A stretch of DNA of 15,748 nucleotides from Rhodoferax sp. OV413 (GTDB lineage Bacteria > Pseudomonadota > Gammaproteobacteria > Burkholderiales > Burkholderiaceae_C): positions 1 through 15,748 of the forward strand of contig CAMATS010000015.1 of the NCBI GenBank assembly GCA_945861195.1. The letters are read 5' to 3'. A program made the translations under genes and the position numbers. The notes under the pieces are model-generated. The model did no database searches. It was not told where the DNA came from and saw nothing but the letters and a program-made list of their open reading frames with translations. Position 1 is the first letter of the stretch; the number at the start of each line of letters is the position of its first letter. Shown here piece after piece: positions 1 through 6,910 of the stretch.

Positions 1-131
1 TAGCTGATGGCCTCGGTAGTCACGCTGAGTTCTTCGCAAGTGGCAATCCACATCCCGCACTCGACATCGAATGTCACCTCTGCCACATAGGGCGCGGGTT
101 TGTTGAAGGCTGCGTGGATAACGTTGCTCAT
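1..131 (-). CDS. DUF1902 / HicB-like protein, N-terminal part (runs off the window)
   Basis: Reading leftward from an ATG at 131-129 gives 43 complete codons before the window edge. The core reads AEVTFDVECGMWIATCEELS and then VTTEA. This pattern (a strand, an acidic turn, G-x-W-[IV]-A, then an 'E/D-L-x-V-x-TEA' segment) is that of the DUF1902/HicB-like fold, in which a short beta strand pair is followed by a helix that begins about where the sequence is cut. Proteins of this family are usually 60-80 residues and often lie directly before a HicA-type mRNA interferase, acting as its antitoxin. No toxin can be seen here because the partner would lie beyond base 1. No good Shine-Dalgarno sequence precedes the ATG. 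The family call is from motif recognition; the antitoxin role is inference. Confidence 0.6.
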   Translation of the reverse strand, partial: MSNVIHAAFNKPAPYVAEVTFDVECGMWIATCEELSVTTEAIS

Positions 132-301
132 GATCAGATTATTGCATCCATAAAACGTTGGCTCAATTTAATCTCAAAGCCGTCTGAAATCGCTGCAGTG
201 TCAAACTTATCGGCGGTGCCCATTATCGACCCAACGGGTGCTCAGTCATGAACTGACGCAGGGCAGCATTCCGGCGGGTCTGCCAGCCTTTTACAGTTGT
301 A
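132..301. other. Intergenic stretch with short coupled open frames, no convincing gene
   Basis: Between the DUF1902 start and the ispB stop I see no RNA gene and no full-length protein gene. On the minus strand a 29-codon frame runs from an ATG at 223-221 to a TGA at 136-134, two bases before the DUF1902 ATG. Its ATG shares one base with the TAA (225-223) of another open piece ending in GWQTRRNAALRQF plus eight residues. That piece has no start codon before its internal Met, and its open frame begins inside the ispB 3' end. TAATG and TGA-N2-ATG junctions look like translational coupling, so this could be a decayed or frameshifted small gene. I do not recognise either peptide. Confidence 0.3.
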
Positions 302-1291
302 TCAGGCTTGACGCTTGAGCAGTTGGGTGGCCAGTTCCGTCAGGCAGTCGGCATGGGGGCCAGGGGGGAGCAGTTGGGCTGCTGCAATGGCACGGGCGGC
401 TTCGGCGCTGGCAGCTTGGTTTGCCACGTCGATGGCGCCGGTTCGTCGAAGAATCGTGATGATTTCGCCCAGCCGCTCGCTGTCACCGGTTTCGATGGCA
501 TGTTTCACGATGGCGCGATCTTCTGCCGAGCCTCGCTGCATGGCCGCGATCAATGGCAGCGTGGCCTTGCCTTCGCGCAGGTCGTCGCCCAGGCTTTTTC
601 CCATGACTGCGGCATCGCCGGTGTAATCGAGAACATCGTCAACCACTTGGAAAGCCGTGCCCAACGCTTGGCCGTACTCGGCGCAGGCCTGCTCGCGGTC
701 GGGTGTTGCGTTTGCCAAAATTGCCCCCACCCGGGCGCTCGCCTCAAACAGCTTGGCAGTTTTGGAGCGGATCACTTGCAGGTAGCCGGCTTCGTCGAGC
801 GCGGCGTTGTGCATGTTCATGAGCTGCATGACTTCGCCCTCTGCAATCACGTTGGTGGCATCCGCCAGCACCTGCATGACCCGCATGTCGCCCGCCTCGA
901 CCATCATCTGAAAAGCCCGTGAGTACAAAAAATCGCCAACCAGCACACTGGCTGGGTTGCCAAAGGTTTCGTTGGCGGTGGCGTTGCCGCGTCGCAGCGC
1001 AGAATCATCGACAACGTCGTCATGCAATAGCGTGGCTGTATGGATGAACTCCACCACGGCAGCCAAGCCGATGCGCTGCGCTCCGCTAAAACCCAGGGCG
1101 CCGCTGGTCAGCAGCAGCAAAGCGGGGCGCAAGCGCTTGCCGCCGGCCGCGATGATGTAGCGCGACACCTGCCCGATAAGGGGCACCTCAGAGCCCAGGC
1201 GCTGCACGATCTCTCGGTCCACGGCCGACATGTCCGACGCAATGACCGCCATGCTGGTGTTGGCGCTGGTGTTGGGGGATTTGGTATGCAA
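302..1291 (-). CDS. ispB: Octaprenyl diphosphate synthase (trans-polyprenyl synthase, ubiquinone side chain)
   Basis: Long-chain trans-prenyltransferase that extends farnesyl diphosphate with isopentenyl diphosphate to make the octaprenyl tail of ubiquinone; cytosolic. The 329 residues contain GGKRLRP at 50-56, the first Asp-rich motif DDVVD at 91-95 followed by ALRRG, the long conserved block around GNPASVLVGDFLYSRAFQ at 111-128, EGEVMQL at 151-157 and the second Asp-rich motif DDVLD at 218-222. Length and motifs match E. coli IspB (323 aa). The frame opens at a TTG (1291) with no clear Shine-Dalgarno. An ATG at 1252 (residue 14) and one at 1231 (residue 21) are alternatives. The TTG is kept because related Burkholderiales proteins have a comparable N-terminal tail and the -10 box lies at 1316-1321. 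The gene is divergent from rplU-rpmA-obgE, the common proteobacterial arrangement. The family is certain; the start is not. Confidence 0.95.
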   Translation of the reverse strand: MHTKSPNTSANTSMAVIASDMSAVDREIVQRLGSEVPLIGQVSRYIIAAGGKRLRPALLLLTSGALGFSGAQRIGLAAVVEFIHTATLLHDDVVDDSALRRGNATANETFGNPASVLVGDFLYSRAFQMMVEAGDMRVMQVLADATNVIAEGEVMQLMNMHNAALDEAGYLQVIRSKTAKLFEASARVGAILANATPDREQACAEYGQALGTAFQVVDDVLDYTGDAAVMGKSLGDDLREGKATLPLIAAMQRGSAEDRAIVKHAIETGDSERLGEIITILRRTGAIDVANQAASAEAARAIAAAQLLPPGPHADCLTELATQLLKRQA

Positions 1292-1315
1292 GGCGAGGGC
1301 TCGGTTGGGCTTTAG

Positions 1316-1321
1316 ATTATA
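1316..1321 (-). promoter_or_regulatory. Putative -10 box of ispB
   Basis: On the minus strand these bases read TATAAT, a perfect -10 hexamer, 24 bases before the TTG start codon. No good -35 hexamer lies 16-18 bases upstream. That place is taken by the 14-bp tandem repeats, whose minus-strand unit reads CATCCCTGAGAACC. Promoter assignment is by sequence match only. Confidence 0.45.
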
Positions 1322-1331
1322 GAAAATTGCT

Positions 1332-1373
1332 GGTTCTCAGGGATGGGTTCTCAGGGATGGGTTCTCAGGAATG
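1332..1373. repeat. Three tandem 14-bp repeats upstream of ispB
   Basis: Plus strand unit GGTTCTCAGGGATG occurs at 1332-1345 and 1346-1359 exactly and at 1360-1373 with one change (G to A at 1370). The array is head to tail without spacers, in the ispB-rplU intergenic region, and covers the place where the ispB -35 element would be expected. It may be a replication-slippage array or a set of regulator-binding sites. Confidence 0.9.
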
Positions 1374-1443
1374 GGAGCTGGGAGGCGAACCACTTGGGCG
1401 ATTGCAGCACGCCAGGACCCAAAGACGCCTGTGAATTCTGTAT

Positions 1444-1471
1444 TTGGCCCCCGGTTAGCCCATGTTATAGT
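1444..1471 (+). promoter_or_regulatory. Putative promoter of rplU-rpmA
   Basis: A -35-like TTGGCC at 1444-1449 (four of six consensus bases) and a -10-like TATAGT at 1466-1471 (five of six) are separated by 16 bases. Transcription would begin near 1478, giving a leader of about 40 bases before rplU. This is a consensus match without experimental support. Confidence 0.5.
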
Positions 1472-1477
1472 GCTCGG

Positions 1478-1501
1478 CTCTGTGAAAATCCGTTCGCAGA
1501 G
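1478..1501 (+). promoter_or_regulatory. Stem-loop in the rplU leader
   Basis: CTCTGTG (1478-1484) can pair with CGCAGAG (1495-1501) as seven base pairs including one G-U, with a 10-base loop. It sits at the predicted 5' end of the rplU mRNA, ahead of the ribosome-binding site. Ribosomal-protein leaders often fold for feedback control, but no known L21 leader class is recognised here. It could equally be a 5' stabilising hairpin. Confidence 0.3.
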
Positions 1502-1520
1502 TAAAAGACAAGAGGTCAAT

Positions 1521-1832
1521 ATGTACGCGGTCATAAAAACCGGTGGCAAACAATACAAAGTTGCGACCGGCGAAAAAATTAAAGTAGAACAGATTGCTGC
1601 GGACGTAGGCCAAGAAATCGTATTCGACCAAATTCTGGCAGTCGGTAACGGCGCAGAGCTTAAGGTGGGTACGCCCTTGGTGTCCGGCGCATCAGTGAGT
1701 GTCACTGTTTTGGCACACGGTAAGCACGACAAGGTCAGCATCTTCAAAATGCGCCGTCGCAAGCATTACCAAAAACGGCAGGGGCATCGGCAGCAGTTCA
1801 CCGAACTGTTGGTCGGTGCCATTGCGGCTTAA
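1521..1832 (+). CDS. rplU: 50S ribosomal protein L21
   Basis: Protein L21 of the large ribosomal subunit, 103 residues, the usual length (E. coli 103). The N-terminus MYAVIKTGGKQYKV is diagnostic, as are the basic stretch KMRRRKHYQKRQGHRQ near residues 75-90, which contacts 23S rRNA, and the closing region with FTELLVGAI. The ATG at 1521 is chosen because the family always starts MYAV[IV]; AGAGG at 1511-1515 is a good ribosome-binding site five bases before it. The same frame is open further upstream, but that part has no family similarity. rpmA follows 12 bases after the stop, so the two are co-transcribed as in most bacteria. Confidence 0.98.
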   Translation: MYAVIKTGGKQYKVATGEKIKVEQIAADVGQEIVFDQILAVGNGAELKVGTPLVSGASVSVTVLAHGKHDKVSIFKMRRRKHYQKRQGHRQQFTELLVGAIAA

Positions 1833-1844
1833 AGGGAGCAGGTC

Positions 1845-2102
1845 ATGGCACAGAAAAAAGGCGGCGGCTCGACGCGAAACGGCCGGGATTCCAAGCCCAA
1901 GATGCTGGGTGTGAAGGCTTTTGGTGGCGAGGCGGTGAGCGCCGGCGCCATCATCGTACGCCAGCGCGGAACCAAGTTCCACCCCGGTGTGAATGTCGGC
2001 ATTGGCAAAGATCACACCTTGTTTGCACTGGTAGACGGACATGTGTCGTTTGCTGTCAAGGGCGCACTCAATAACCAGACAGTGAGCGTTACCACGGCCT
2101 GA
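1845..2102 (+). CDS. rpmA: 50S ribosomal protein L27
   Basis: Protein L27 of the large ribosomal subunit, 85 residues, matching E. coli L27 (85 aa). The N-terminal MAQKKGGGSTRNGRDS tail reaches toward the peptidyl-transferase centre. GVKAFGGEAVSAGAIIVRQRGTK and the FHPG..VGIGKDHTLFAL core are typical. The N-terminus begins MAQKKGG directly, as in other proteobacteria, so it lacks the cleaved leader seen in Firmicutes L27. GGGAG at 1834-1838 is the ribosome-binding site. It lies between rplU and obgE, with a terminator-like hairpin after its stop. Confidence 0.98.
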   Translation: MAQKKGGGSTRNGRDSKPKMLGVKAFGGEAVSAGAIIVRQRGTKFHPGVNVGIGKDHTLFALVDGHVSFAVKGALNNQTVSVTTA

Positions 2103-2126
2103 GCCTCGTTTCGTTTTCCTGACAGA

Positions 2127-2150
2127 CCCTGCGCGCTGCGCGGGGTTTTT
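2127..2150 (+). terminator. Rho-independent terminator or attenuator between rpmA and obgE
   Basis: CCCTGCGC (2127-2134) pairs with GCGCGGGG (2138-2145) as eight base pairs including one T-G, closing a three-base loop, and is followed at once by five T (2146-2150). This is a strong intrinsic-terminator shape located 24 bases after the rpmA stop and 20 before obgE. It probably reduces read-through from the abundant ribosomal-protein mRNA into obgE. Confidence 0.7.
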
Positions 2151-2169
2151 CGTTTATAAAGCCCCTAAC

Positions 2170-3237
2170 ATGAAGTTCGTCGACGAAGCCTTTATTGACG
2201 TCTCTGCAGGAGACGGGGGCGCCGGCTGTGTTTCTTTCCGGCATGAAAAATACAAAGAGTTCGGTGGCCCGAATGGTGGCGACGGCGGCCGTGGCGGGCA
2301 TGTTTTTGCGATGGCTGACTCAAACCTCAATACGCTGGTTGATTTCCGGTTCTCACGCCGCCATGACGCCAAGCGAGGCGAGCATGGCATGGGCTCGGAC
2401 ATGTTTGGCGCGGCTGGCGAAGACATCACGCTGAAGATGCCGGTCGGCACCATCATCTCTGACGCAGACACTGGAGAGCAGTTATTTGAGTTGCTCACGC
2501 CCGGCGAGATGATTACCATAGCCAAAGGGGGTGACGGGGGTTTTGGCAATATGCGTTTCAAAAGCGCTATCAACCGGGCGCCGCGGCAAAAAACTCCGGG
2601 CTGGCCGGGTGATAAAAAAAACCTCAAGCTCGAACTCAAGGTGTTGGCTGATGTCGGGCTGCTAGGTATGCCCAACGCGGGCAAGTCGACCTTGATCACG
2701 GCTATTTCGAACGCCCGGCCGCGCATCGCAGATTACCCATTTACCACCCTGCATCCCAACTTGGGGGTGGTGCGGGTGGGGCCAGAGCAGAGCTTTGTGG
2801 TGGCCGACCTGCCTGGCTTGATCGAGGGTGCCTCCGAGGGGGCCGGCCTGGGTCACTTGTTTTTGCGCCATTTGCAGCGCACCCGCTTGTTGCTGCATGT
2901 GGTTGATCTGGCGCCCTTCGACGAAGCCGTTGACACAGTGGCGCAGGCCAAGGCCATCGTCAATGAACTAAAAAAATACGACCCTGAGCTCTACCGCAAA
3001 CCGCGCTACCTGGTGCTCAACAAGCTAGATATGGTTCCCGCCGAGCGGCGCGCCGAGGTGGTGCGAGACTTTGTCAAGCGCTTCAAATACAAGGGCCCGG
3101 TATTTGAGATCTCGGCCCTGACGCACGAGGGCTGTGAGCAGCTTACCCGAGCCGCTTACCAGCACATCAAGGCGCAGCAGGCGGCAGCACTCCCTGCGGT
3201 TGAGCTGGACCCCCGTTTTGTACCAGCGCTTCAGTAG
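2170..3237 (+). CDS. obgE: Obg-family GTPase (ribosome assembly, CgtA)
   Basis: Essential GTPase that binds the 50S subunit and links its assembly to growth state and (p)ppGpp. The 355 residues show the glycine-rich Obg domain (1-158, with MKFVDEA at the start and GGPNGGDGGRGG at 32-43), then the G domain: G1 GMPNAGKST at 166-174, switch I TTLHP at 192-196, G3 DLPG at 213-216, G4 NKLD at 284-287, G5 around SA at 315-316. The C-terminal extension is short. The start is fixed by the conserved MKFVDEA. There is no Shine-Dalgarno; a TATAAA at 2155-2160 lies only nine bases before the ATG, so obgE may also have its own very short-leader transcript. proB follows after 27 bases. Confidence 0.97.
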   Translation: MKFVDEAFIDVSAGDGGAGCVSFRHEKYKEFGGPNGGDGGRGGHVFAMADSNLNTLVDFRFSRRHDAKRGEHGMGSDMFGAAGEDITLKMPVGTIISDADTGEQLFELLTPGEMITIAKGGDGGFGNMRFKSAINRAPRQKTPGWPGDKKNLKLELKVLADVGLLGMPNAGKSTLITAISNARPRIADYPFTTLHPNLGVVRVGPEQSFVVADLPGLIEGASEGAGLGHLFLRHLQRTRLLLHVVDLAPFDEAVDTVAQAKAIVNELKKYDPELYRKPRYLVLNKLDMVPAERRAEVVRDFVKRFKYKGPVFEISALTHEGCEQLTRAAYQHIKAQQAAALPAVELDPRFVPALQ

Positions 3238-3264
3238 CGGCTGGGCCGCACTCTGCTTGCCGAT

Positions 3265-4401
3265 ATGAACAGCGTGATCGCTTCACCGCTGCTGCGCGAC
3301 GCCCGCCGCATTGTGGTCAAGGTGGGCTCGAGCTTGGTGACCAACGATGGCCGCGGCCTGGACGAGGCGGCGATTGGGGAGTGGTGCCGCCAGTTGTCGC
3401 AGCTGGTGCGTGGTGGGCGCGAAGTCATCATGGTCTCCAGTGGCGCCATCGCCGAGGGAATGAAGCGGTTGGGCTGGCGCAACCGCCCCAATGAAATCCA
3501 TGAGCTCCAAGCGGCAGCGGCCGTTGGGCAGATGGGCTTGGCGCAAATGTACGAGACCAAGTTGCGCGAAAACGGTTTGGGCAGTGCCCAGGTGTTGCTG
3601 ACACACGCCGATCTGGCCGACCGCGAGCGCTACCTCAATGCCCGCTCCACCCTGCTGACCCTGCTCAAGCTCGGCGTGGTGCCAGTGATCAATGAGAACG
3701 ACACAGTGGTTACCGATGAAATCAAATTTGGAGATAACGACACGCTTGGCGCGCTGGTGGCCAATCTGGTCGAGGCCGACGCCCTGGTGATCCTGACTGA
3801 CCAGAAGGGCTTGTTTACCGCCGACCCCAGGCGTGACCCGGGCGCTGTTTTTGTGCATGAGGCCAAGGCTGGTGATCCAGCCCTTGAGGCCATGGCTGGC
3901 GGGGCGGGTTCGAGTTTGGGCCGTGGCGGCATGATCACCAAAATTCTGGCTGCGAAACGGGCGGCTGGTTCAGGTGCGTCCACCGTGATTGCCTGGGGCC
4001 GCGAGCCCGATGTATTGCTGCGCTTGACGCAGGGCGAGGCCATTGGCACCCTGTTGGTGGCACAAACTCAAAAAAACCAGGCGCGCAAACAGTGGATTGC
4101 CGACCACCTGCAACTGCGCGGGTCCGTCACAGTAGACCCGGGCGCGGTGCAACAACTGCGCGCTGGCGGCAAAAGTCTCTTGCCCATCGGCATGACCGCC
4201 GTGGAAGGGAACTTCTCCAGGGGCGATGTCATTGCCGTATGCGACCCCCAGGGGCTAGAGGTAGCCCGTGGCTTGGCCAACTACGCCAGTGCCGAAGCCC
4301 GGTTGATTTGTCGCAAACCGTCCAGTGAGTTTGCAAAGCTGCTGGGTTATATCTCTGAGCCCGAGATGGTTCACCGTGACAACCTGGTGCTGACCCGCTG
4401 A
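3265..4401 (+). CDS. proB: Glutamate 5-kinase (proline biosynthesis)
   Basis: Phosphorylates L-glutamate to L-glutamyl 5-phosphate, the first and feedback-regulated step of proline synthesis; cytosolic. The 378 residues hold an amino-acid kinase domain (about 12-265) with VVKVGSSLVT at 17-26, VSSGAIAEG at 57-65, the substrate loop NENDTV at 143-148 and DEIKFGDNDTL at 151-161, and LTDQKGL at 177-183. A PUA domain covers about 285-365, so it is the two-domain form like E. coli ProB (367 aa). No Shine-Dalgarno is obvious. The start fits the family length. It follows obgE closely, the standard betaproteobacterial order. proA, the next enzyme, is not in this window. Confidence 0.97.
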   Translation: MNSVIASPLLRDARRIVVKVGSSLVTNDGRGLDEAAIGEWCRQLSQLVRGGREVIMVSSGAIAEGMKRLGWRNRPNEIHELQAAAAVGQMGLAQMYETKLRENGLGSAQVLLTHADLADRERYLNARSTLLTLLKLGVVPVINENDTVVTDEIKFGDNDTLGALVANLVEADALVILTDQKGLFTADPRRDPGAVFVHEAKAGDPALEAMAGGAGSSLGRGGMITKILAAKRAAGSGASTVIAWGREPDVLLRLTQGEAIGTLLVAQTQKNQARKQWIADHLQLRGSVTVDPGAVQQLRAGGKSLLPIGMTAVEGNFSRGDVIAVCDPQGLEVARGLANYASAEARLICRKPSSEFAKLLGYISEPEMVHRDNLVLTR

Positions 4402-4422
4402 CCCGCTGGCGGGCCGTCTTTT
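4402..4422 (+). terminator. Intrinsic terminator after proB
   Basis: CCCG (4402-4405) pairs with CGGG (4410-4413) around a four-base loop, directly after the proB stop, and a pyrimidine-rich run ending in TTTT (4419-4422) follows. The stem is short, so efficiency is uncertain. It is the expected place to end the rightward transcript before the oppositely oriented rppH. Confidence 0.5.
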
Positions 4423-4471
4423 CGAAGCATGCGCCCTCGCTGCACAGGCAGGCTTAGGCGGCGCAGCGGGC

Positions 4472-5065
4472 TCAGGCTGGCTCCGGGCCTTTGGCTGGCG
4501 CTGCGCCATGGGCCTCTTGGGCGGCAAACCCGTCGCCCTCGGCTTCATGCAATTCCCGCAGGTCTTCCCTGAGAGATCTGATTCGCGGCTCATGTCGCGG
4601 CAGGTAGCGGGACAATTCGGTGAGGGCCATTTCATAGACCCCGCGTTTGAACTCCACCACCGCGTCCAGCGGCACCCAATAATCGTTCCAGCGCCAAGCG
4701 TCGAACTCTGGGTGGTCGGTGGCGCGCAGGTTCAAATCCCAGTCGTGCCCGAGCAGCTGCAACAGGAACCAGATTTGTTTTTGGCCCTTGTAGTGACCGC
4801 GTGCGTCGCGGCGTATGTATCGGTCTGGCACCTCGTACCGCAACCAGTCACGGGTGCGGGCAACGATACGTACATGCTCGGGCTGTAGCCCGATTTCCTC
4901 GTGCAGTTCACGAATCATGGCCTGCTCCGGAGTCTCCCCCCGGTCGATGCCACCCTGCGGAAACTGCCATGAGTGAGTGCGTATCCGTTTGCCCCAAAAC
5001 ACCTGATTTCTCTGGTTGATCAGGACGATGCCGACGTTGGGCCTAAAGCCGTCCCGGTCAAGCAT
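4472..5065 (-). CDS. rppH: RNA pyrophosphohydrolase (Nudix hydrolase)
   Basis: Removes pyrophosphate from the 5' triphosphate end of mRNAs, preparing them for RNase E decay. The 197-residue protein starts MLDRDGFRPNVGIVL, the hallmark N-terminus of RppH. The Nudix box (G-x5-E-x7-REL-x-EE-x-GL) is at residues 38-60, and the family blocks DWLRYEVP (73-80), GQKQIWFLL (94-102) and EFDAWRW (120-126) are present. An in-frame TTG 21 bases upstream would add seven residues; the ATG at 5065 is preferred because homologues begin M[IL]DR[DE]G[FY]RPN, and a GGGG lies just ahead of it. The C-terminal 40 residues are a variable Glu/Ala-rich tail. Divergent from proS. Confidence 0.96.
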   Translation of the reverse strand: MLDRDGFRPNVGIVLINQRNQVFWGKRIRTHSWQFPQGGIDRGETPEQAMIRELHEEIGLQPEHVRIVARTRDWLRYEVPDRYIRRDARGHYKGQKQIWFLLQLLGHDWDLNLRATDHPEFDAWRWNDYWVPLDAVVEFKRGVYEMALTELSRYLPRHEPRIRSLREDLRELHEAEGDGFAAQEAHGAAPAKGPEPA

Positions 5066-5094
5066 AATCAAACCCCAATTTTTCAACTGCGTCG

Positions 5095-5122
5095 ATTATG
5101 CACAGCACGGGCTGCGCGGCAA
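5095..5122 (-). promoter_or_regulatory. Putative promoter of rppH
   Basis: On the minus strand TTGCCG (5122-5117, four of six -35 bases) and CATAAT (5100-5095, five of six -10 bases) are 16 bases apart. Transcription would start near 5088, about 23 bases before the rppH ATG. Consensus match only. Confidence 0.45.
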
Positions 5123-5156
5123 GAGGGGCAGCCCTTAGAAGAACAGCCTTGAAGCC

Positions 5157-6902
5157 ATGAAAGCCTCCCAATTTTTTATTTCGACCCTCAAGGAGGCTCC
5201 CAGCGACGCCGAAATCGCTAGCCACAGGCTGATGACGCGCGCCGGCATGATCAAAAAAATCGGCGCCGGCATCTACACCTTGATGCCCCTGGGGCTACGG
5301 GTGGTACGCAAGGTCGAGGCGATTGTTCGTGAAGAAATGAACCGCGCCGGCGCGGTTGAGATTGCTATGCCAGTGGTGCAGCCGGCTGAGTTGTGGCACG
5401 AGACCGGGCGGTTCGCGAAGATGGGCCCAGAGTTGCTGCGTATCAAAGACCGGCATGAGCGGGACTTCGTGGTGCAACCCACCAGTGAAGAGGTGGTGAC
5501 AGACATTGCACGCCAGGATATCCGCAGCTACAAGCAGCTGCCGCGCAACTATTATCAAATTCAGACCAAGTTTCGCGATGAGCGCCGGCCCCGTTTTGGC
5601 CTCATGAGGGGGCGCGAGTTCATCATGAAAGACGCCTACAGCTTTGACCGTGACCAGGCCAGCGCCAAAGTCAGCTACCAGACCATGGCGCAGGCCTACC
5701 GGCGCATTTTTGACCGTTTTGGCCTGAGCTACCGAGCAGTGGCTGCCGACAGCGGAGCCATTGGCGGCGACCTGAGCGAAGAGTTTCAGGTCATAGCGGC
5801 CACCGGTGAGGACGCCATCGTCTACTGCCCCGGCAGCAATTACGCCGCCAATATGGAAAAAGCCGAAGCCCTGGCACCACAATTTGCGCGTCCGGCGCCG
5901 ACTGAGGCCATGACCAAAACCGCCACGCCCGGCCAAAGCACCTGCGCTGATGTGGCGAGTTACCTTGGCCTGCCCTTGCACAAAACGGTGAAGTCGCTGG
6001 TGCTCGCCACAGAAGAAAAAAATACGGCTGGTGAATTACTCAAAACCCAGGTCTGGCTGCTGCTGCTGCGTGGTGACCATGACATGAACGAGCTAAAAGC
6101 CAGCAAAGTACCAGGCTTGGAGGGCGGTTTCCGTTTTGCCACGCTGCCGGAGATCGACGCGCACTTTGCTTGCAAACCGGGCTACCTGGGCTTGATCAAT
6201 TTGCAGAAACCCCTGCGCGTGGTGGCTGATCGCGAGGTGGCGGTGATGAGCGACTGGGTTTGTGGCGCCAACGAACTTGATTTCCACATGACCGGAGTGA
6301 ACTGGGGACGCGATCTGCCCGAGCCCGATTGCGTGGCCGACCTGCGCAATGTGGTGGCAGGCGACTTGTCTCCGGATGGTGGCGGCGCCCTGGCGATTGA
6401 GCGGGGCATTGAGGTGGGGCATGTGTTTTACCTGGGCACCAAGTACAGCCAGGCCATGAATGCCACCTTTCTGGATGTCAATGGCAAGCCCCAATGGATG
6501 GAAATGGGCTGCTACGGCATCGGCATCACGCGGCTGCCGGCTGCTGCCATTGAACAAAATCATGATGCCCGCGGCATCATCTGGCCCGATGCCCTGGCAC
6601 CGTTTACCGTGGTGCTGTGCCCAATCAGTCCAGACCGGTTTGCCGATGTCAAAGCTGCTGCCGAGGCACTGTATGCCGAGCTGCTTGAGCTGGGTGTAGA
6701 TGTGATCTTGGACGACCGCTGTGAGCGCCCCGGCGCTATGTTTGCCGATTGGGAGTTGATTGGTGTGCCCCATCGCGTCACCTTGGGAGACCGCAGTTTG
6801 AAAGCCGGTGAGGTTGAATACCAACACCGGCGGGATTCGGCAGCTGCCGCGGTGCCTTTGTCCGAGATTGCCGGGTTTTTGCGGGCACGTCTGGCAACCT
6901 GA
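5157..6902 (+). CDS. proS: Prolyl-tRNA synthetase (bacterial type with editing domain)
   Basis: Charges tRNA-Pro with proline and hydrolyses mischarged Ala-tRNA-Pro. The 581 residues (E. coli 572) show the class II catalytic core: TSEE at 109-112, motif 2 from FRDERRPRFG (139-148) through the REF (153-155) and KDAYSF (158-163) blocks, and motif 3 GIGITR at 454-459. Between motifs 2 and 3 the INS editing insertion spans about 225-405 and keeps the lysine of KTVKS (277-281) that matches E. coli Lys279. GHVFYLGTKYS is at 421-431, and the anticodon-binding domain covers about 483-581. The ATG at 5157 fits the conserved MKASQFF N-terminus. It is divergent from rppH and followed eight bases later by the lytic transglycosylase, so those two are probably co-transcribed. 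Confidence 0.98.
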   Translation: MKASQFFISTLKEAPSDAEIASHRLMTRAGMIKKIGAGIYTLMPLGLRVVRKVEAIVREEMNRAGAVEIAMPVVQPAELWHETGRFAKMGPELLRIKDRHERDFVVQPTSEEVVTDIARQDIRSYKQLPRNYYQIQTKFRDERRPRFGLMRGREFIMKDAYSFDRDQASAKVSYQTMAQAYRRIFDRFGLSYRAVAADSGAIGGDLSEEFQVIAATGEDAIVYCPGSNYAANMEKAEALAPQFARPAPTEAMTKTATPGQSTCADVASYLGLPLHKTVKSLVLATEEKNTAGELLKTQVWLLLLRGDHDMNELKASKVPGLEGGFRFATLPEIDAHFACKPGYLGLINLQKPLRVVADREVAVMSDWVCGANELDFHMTGVNWGRDLPEPDCVADLRNVVAGDLSPDGGGALAIERGIEVGHVFYLGTKYSQAMNATFLDVNGKPQWMEMGCYGIGITRLPAAAIEQNHDARGIIWPDALAPFTVVLCPISPDRFADVKAAAEALYAELLELGVDVILDDRCERPGAMFADWELIGVPHRVTLGDRSLKAGEVEYQHRRDSAAAAVPLSEIAGFLRARLAT

Positions 6903-6910
6903 ACCAGCCC

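Noticed and set aside
192..194. RF1 residues numbered 192-194 (PVT in place of PAT), coded near base 9430, as an altered stop-codon specificity
   Set aside because: The codon-recognition motif of RF1 is P-x-T and the middle residue varies naturally. Nothing suggests recoding.
1371..1520. In-frame extension of rplU by 50 codons
   Set aside because: L21 always begins MYAV. The extension covers the predicted promoter and leader.
5295..6827. Several 70-240 codon frames antisense to proS
   Set aside because: ProS is complete with all class II motifs; the antisense frames share no known domain.
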